A stretch of 47,090 nt of DNA, taken from assembly GCF_023256325.1 (NCBI RefSeq), contig NZ_JAGDXI010000006.1:1-47090 (forward strand), read 5' to 3'. Made by a program: the position numbers and the translations under genes. Below the pieces are notes generated by a model. That model saw only the letters and a list, made by a program, of their open reading frames with translations. It was not told the origin of the DNA and searched no databases. Shown piece by piece: positions 45,307 through 47,090 of the stretch. Within the stretch, counting starts at the first letter, position 1; every line of letters starts with the position of its first letter. The stretch comes from Caldisphaera sp. (GTDB taxonomy: Archaea; Thermoproteota; Thermoprotei_A; Sulfolobales; Acidilobaceae).

Positions 45307-45360
45307 TTAGCAACCTTTTTTCTTTGCCTTTGTTGTTTTCTTTTCTTCTTTCTCCGACAA
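45307..45360 (-). CDS. Putative 17-residue lysine-rich microprotein
   Basis: TTG-initiated ORF reading MSEKEEKKTTKAKKKGC. The SD GGTGAA (45365-45370) is followed by 4 nt and TTG, the exact modal spacing of this window, and a TATA box stands 22 nt before the SD. So the full promoter-SD-start arrangement of normal genes is present in front of only 17 codons. Seven Lys, three Glu and a C-terminal Cys; it is probably cytoplasmic, perhaps binding nucleic acid or another protein. I know no homologue. It may instead be a leader of an RNA, but no gene follows on this strand before the M32 gene 3' end. Confidence 0.5.
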   Translation of the reverse strand: MSEKEEKKTTKAKKKGC

Positions 45361-45392
45361 TTTCTTCACCGTAAAATAATAAACAAATAACT

Positions 45393-45401
45393 ATTTATAA
45401 G
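45393..45401 (-). promoter_or_regulatory. TATA box of the microprotein gene
   Basis: On the minus strand TTATAAAT, 22 nt upstream of GGTGAA, the same distance as the trp and aro promoters. Predicted transcript start about 45370-45375. Downstream of the ORF the minus strand has T-runs (near 45290-45303) that could end a transcript of roughly 80 nt. Confidence 0.5.
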
Positions 45402-45505
45402 CAATAATACATATTTTTTAGATTATAGCATTTTAAAGCTTCTTTATCTAGCATAAAAATGGAAAAATATTCATACATTAAAAAACTTTTATTTAATGAG
45501 AAGAG

Positions 45506-45864
45506 ATGGAAAAGAATTGTATAAATCAGGAAGAAATAATCGAAGAGATTTTGGAGAAAAGGAAGAAATTAGAAGTTCTGAGAATGGAATTAGAAGAGAT
45601 CTTAAAGGATATAAACCAAATGGAAGCAGTGAGGAATATAATAATAGAGTATATAATGACTCATGCAAAGAATTATTACGCAGGTTAGCAGAAGTATCAT
45701 CCGAAGAGGCATCACTAGTTTTTCGTATTTATAAGTTAAGAGAAGATGCAAAATATATGACATTGGAACTTTCAGGACTTTTATCGCAATATAGATTGCT
45801 AGGTGGAGATTACAATGAGTTTAAAAAATTTTTTGAAGACATGTTTGAGAAATATGTTGAATAA
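45506..45864 (+). CDS. Small coiled-coil gene read in two frames
   Basis: Frame one from ATG 45506 to TAG 45688 encodes 60 residues with a strong heptad-like pattern (EEIIEEILEKRKKLEVLRME). A second frame at -1 carries a protein-like segment, LLRRLAEVSSEEASLVFRIY and on to TAA 45864, but has no ATG/GTG/TTG start before an internal ATG at about 45757. The frames join naturally near GCA-AAG (45665-45670), where Lys-tRNA could slip from AAG to AAA, giving about 119 residues. Alternatives are a recent frameshift mutation, a sequencing error or two genes. A 21-codon ORF from ATG 45459 overlaps the start. No family recognised. Confidence 0.5.
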
Positions 45865-45872
45865 GATTTAAG

Positions 45873-46739
45873 TTATTTTAATGTTAGTTTTCTATACATC
45901 TCGAAAATAGAAGAGAAATCGAGACTCGAATAACCCAAGCTTTCAGTAATTTTATAAAGGTTTTCTGTCAAGCTTGCTAAAGGAACTAAGGAATTATAAT
46001 GCTGAGAGATATTAATAATTATATCTAAATCTTTTCTGATATTTTTAACTGAAAATTGTGTTGAATAATCTCCGTTTATAATCTTGGGTATTTTAATTTC
46101 ACTAGTTGGGGACCTGGCACTGCTTAGCTTTGATAATATATCGCCTATTTGTTCTTTTGTTAATCCCAAATCAAGGCCAAAATTAAATGCTTCAGAAAGA
46201 GCTGCCATATAAACCCCTATTAATAGGTTATTAACAAGCTTTCCTTTAAGGCCAAACCCATTTCCACCCATATAGACTATATTGTTTGAAGTATGTGTTA
46301 AAATCTCTTTAACTGTTTCAAATTTTTCATAGGGTCCGCCAACTAGTATAACTATTGATTTATTTTCTACAGCTATTGAAGTTCCTATAATTGGTGCATC
46401 GTAAAAATATCCTTTGGAGTTTATTTCTTTAGCTAGTTCATAACTAGTTATTGGGGATATGGTCGACATATCTATAATTATTTTATTAGATGCAATTGGT
46501 ATCAGAGGTTTGATTATTGATGTTACGGCATTATCGTCAGAAAGTATTGTTATAACTACATCAGAGTTTTTTGCAAGATCTGTCGGATTATTAAAATATT
46601 CAACATTTTCAAATTCTTTTTTAAACTCCATGGCCTTCGCTGGAGTTCTATCATACACATAATTTAATATATCATCTTTGGCAAGATTTTTGGCTATTCT
46701 ATATCCCATTATTCCTAATCCAATAATACCAACTTTCAT
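45873..46739 (-). CDS. NAD(P)-dependent beta-hydroxyacid dehydrogenase
   Basis: 3-Hydroxyisobutyrate dehydrogenase/glyoxylate reductase family. Rossmann motif VGIIGLGIMGYRIAKNL, substrate motif YDAPIIGTS, LKGKLVNNLLIG with the catalytic Lys, and C-terminal KDLDIIINIS. The usual FLDAPVSGG is modified to FYDAPIIGT. 288 residues. The start is ATG 46739, 9 nt after the GTG of TGTGAT. Close to the fatty-acid island it could act on a branched-chain hydroxy acid, but the substrate is unknown. Confidence 0.82.
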   Translation of the reverse strand: MKVGIIGLGIMGYRIAKNLAKDDILNYVYDRTPAKAMEFKKEFENVEYFNNPTDLAKNSDVVITILSDDNAVTSIIKPLIPIASNKIIIDMSTISPITSYELAKEINSKGYFYDAPIIGTSIAVENKSIVILVGGPYEKFETVKEILTHTSNNIVYMGGNGFGLKGKLVNNLLIGVYMAALSEAFNFGLDLGLTKEQIGDILSKLSSARSPTSEIKIPKIINGDYSTQFSVKNIRKDLDIIINISQHYNSLVPLASLTENLYKITESLGYSSLDFSSIFEMYRKLTLK

Positions 46740-46813
46740 TTGTATCACAATTTTATATTTATGCTAAAAAATTAAAAGTTTTGTACATAAAATAGAAATT
46801 GTGGTGAATTAAT

Positions 46814-47090
46814 ATGAAACATAGAATTGATAGAAATTTTATTATTGCAAAGTTAGATAAAGATGAAGATTTAATGTTTCAATTAGAAAATCTTGCAGTA
46901 TTATATAATATAAATGCTGGTATCATTTTAACAGGTATAGGCATGTTGAAAAACTTTGAAGTGGGCTATTTTAATGGATCTAATTATGATTCAATAAATA
47001 TAAATGAAAGGTATGAACTTGTTTCTATGCACGGTAGTATAACCAAAAATGAGCCAAGGCTTCATATACACGTTGGATTAGCATCACCTA
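46814..47090 (+). CDS. PPC/DUF296-domain protein, truncated by window end
   Basis: The first 92 residues are visible: MKHRIDRNFIIAKLDKDEDL, then TGIGMLKNFEVGYF, HGSITKNEPRLHIHVGLASP. The GxGxL and HxH features are those of the PPC/DUF296 fold, found in plant AT-hook proteins and in stand-alone archaeal and bacterial proteins of unknown role, where the His residues may bind a metal. GGTGAA lies 5 nt before the ATG. The 3' end is outside the window. Confidence 0.75.
   Translation, partial: MKHRIDRNFIIAKLDKDEDLMFQLENLAVLYNINAGIILTGIGMLKNFEVGYFNGSNYDSININERYELVSMHGSITKNEPRLHIHVGLASP

Noticed and set aside
1-47090. Defence island, prophage, transposon or toxin-antitoxin locus
   Set aside because: No nuclease-helicase clusters, integrase, transposase, terminal repeats or toxin-like pairs were found; the genes are metabolic throughout.

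Overview
The window is AT-rich archaeal chromosome. Three things point to a thermoacidophilic Thermoproteota (Sulfolobales or Acidilobales/Caldisphaera-like); this is an inference from gene content and base composition, not from a marker gene. They are TATA-box promoters about 21-26 nt upstream of GGTG-type Shine-Dalgarno (SD) sequences, an archaeal GHMP-type shikimate kinase with split transketolase genes, and a Sulfolobus-like divergent trp/aro arrangement. No rRNA, tRNA, CRISPR array, insertion sequence or prophage was recognised.

Layout. 86-3261 (+): an acyl-CoA ligase and an AidB-like acyl-CoA dehydrogenase. 3421-9531 (-): a complete, tightly overlapping trp operon, trpB-A-D-F-E-G-C. 9532-9688: a divergent control region. 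9689-17666 (+): an aro operon (split transketolase, DAHP synthase, aroB, aroE, aroC, aroK, aroA, aroD) giving erythrose-4-phosphate to chorismate/EPSP steps, followed by an MFS transporter. 18851-19990 (-): a phosphodiesterase-like protein. 20246-22407 (+): aspartokinase and aspartate-semialdehyde dehydrogenase. 22414-29678: exonuclease III, amino-acid permease, amidohydrolase, secreted/membrane protein, metallopeptidase, M20 peptidase, cupin. 29670-43664: a fatty-acid/acyl-CoA island with four more ligases, two thiolase-fold proteins, two DUF35 proteins, a hydroxyacyl-CoA dehydrogenase/enoyl-CoA hydratase fusion and an acyl-CoA dehydrogenase. 43797 to the end: M32 carboxypeptidase, a 17-codon microgene, a small two-frame coiled-coil gene, a beta-hydroxyacid dehydrogenase and a truncated PPC/DUF296 gene.

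Main discovery candidate. Most genes with a clear SD here start 8-10 nt (most often exactly 9) after the first G of the GTG in the SD. Upstream of three amino-acid operons, the start that obeys this rule opens a tiny leader ORF and not the structural gene. The leaders are MRQW before trpB, MEFQWGEGMMPSQY before the aro operon (one F, one W, one Y), and MKHQTKMLDV before the aspartokinase operon (M, K, T). In both the trp and aro cases the AUG of the first structural gene overlaps the leader's Gln-Trp codons in the same 7-mer CCAATGG and lies in the -1 frame. This looks like translational control by tryptophan codon decoding at an overlapped start. The DAHP synthase and aspartokinase encoded downstream lack all or part of their usual allosteric ACT regions, which fits control by a leader instead. 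An 11-bp inverted repeat sits exactly midway between the two divergent TATA boxes.

Other notable points: a pseudo-acyl-CoA ligase that has lost two core motifs, thiolase-fold proteins without catalytic Cys/His paired with DUF35 proteins (aldolase-like), a Glu-to-Asp change in an acyl-CoA dehydrogenase, and a small gene apparently split by a -1 frameshift.
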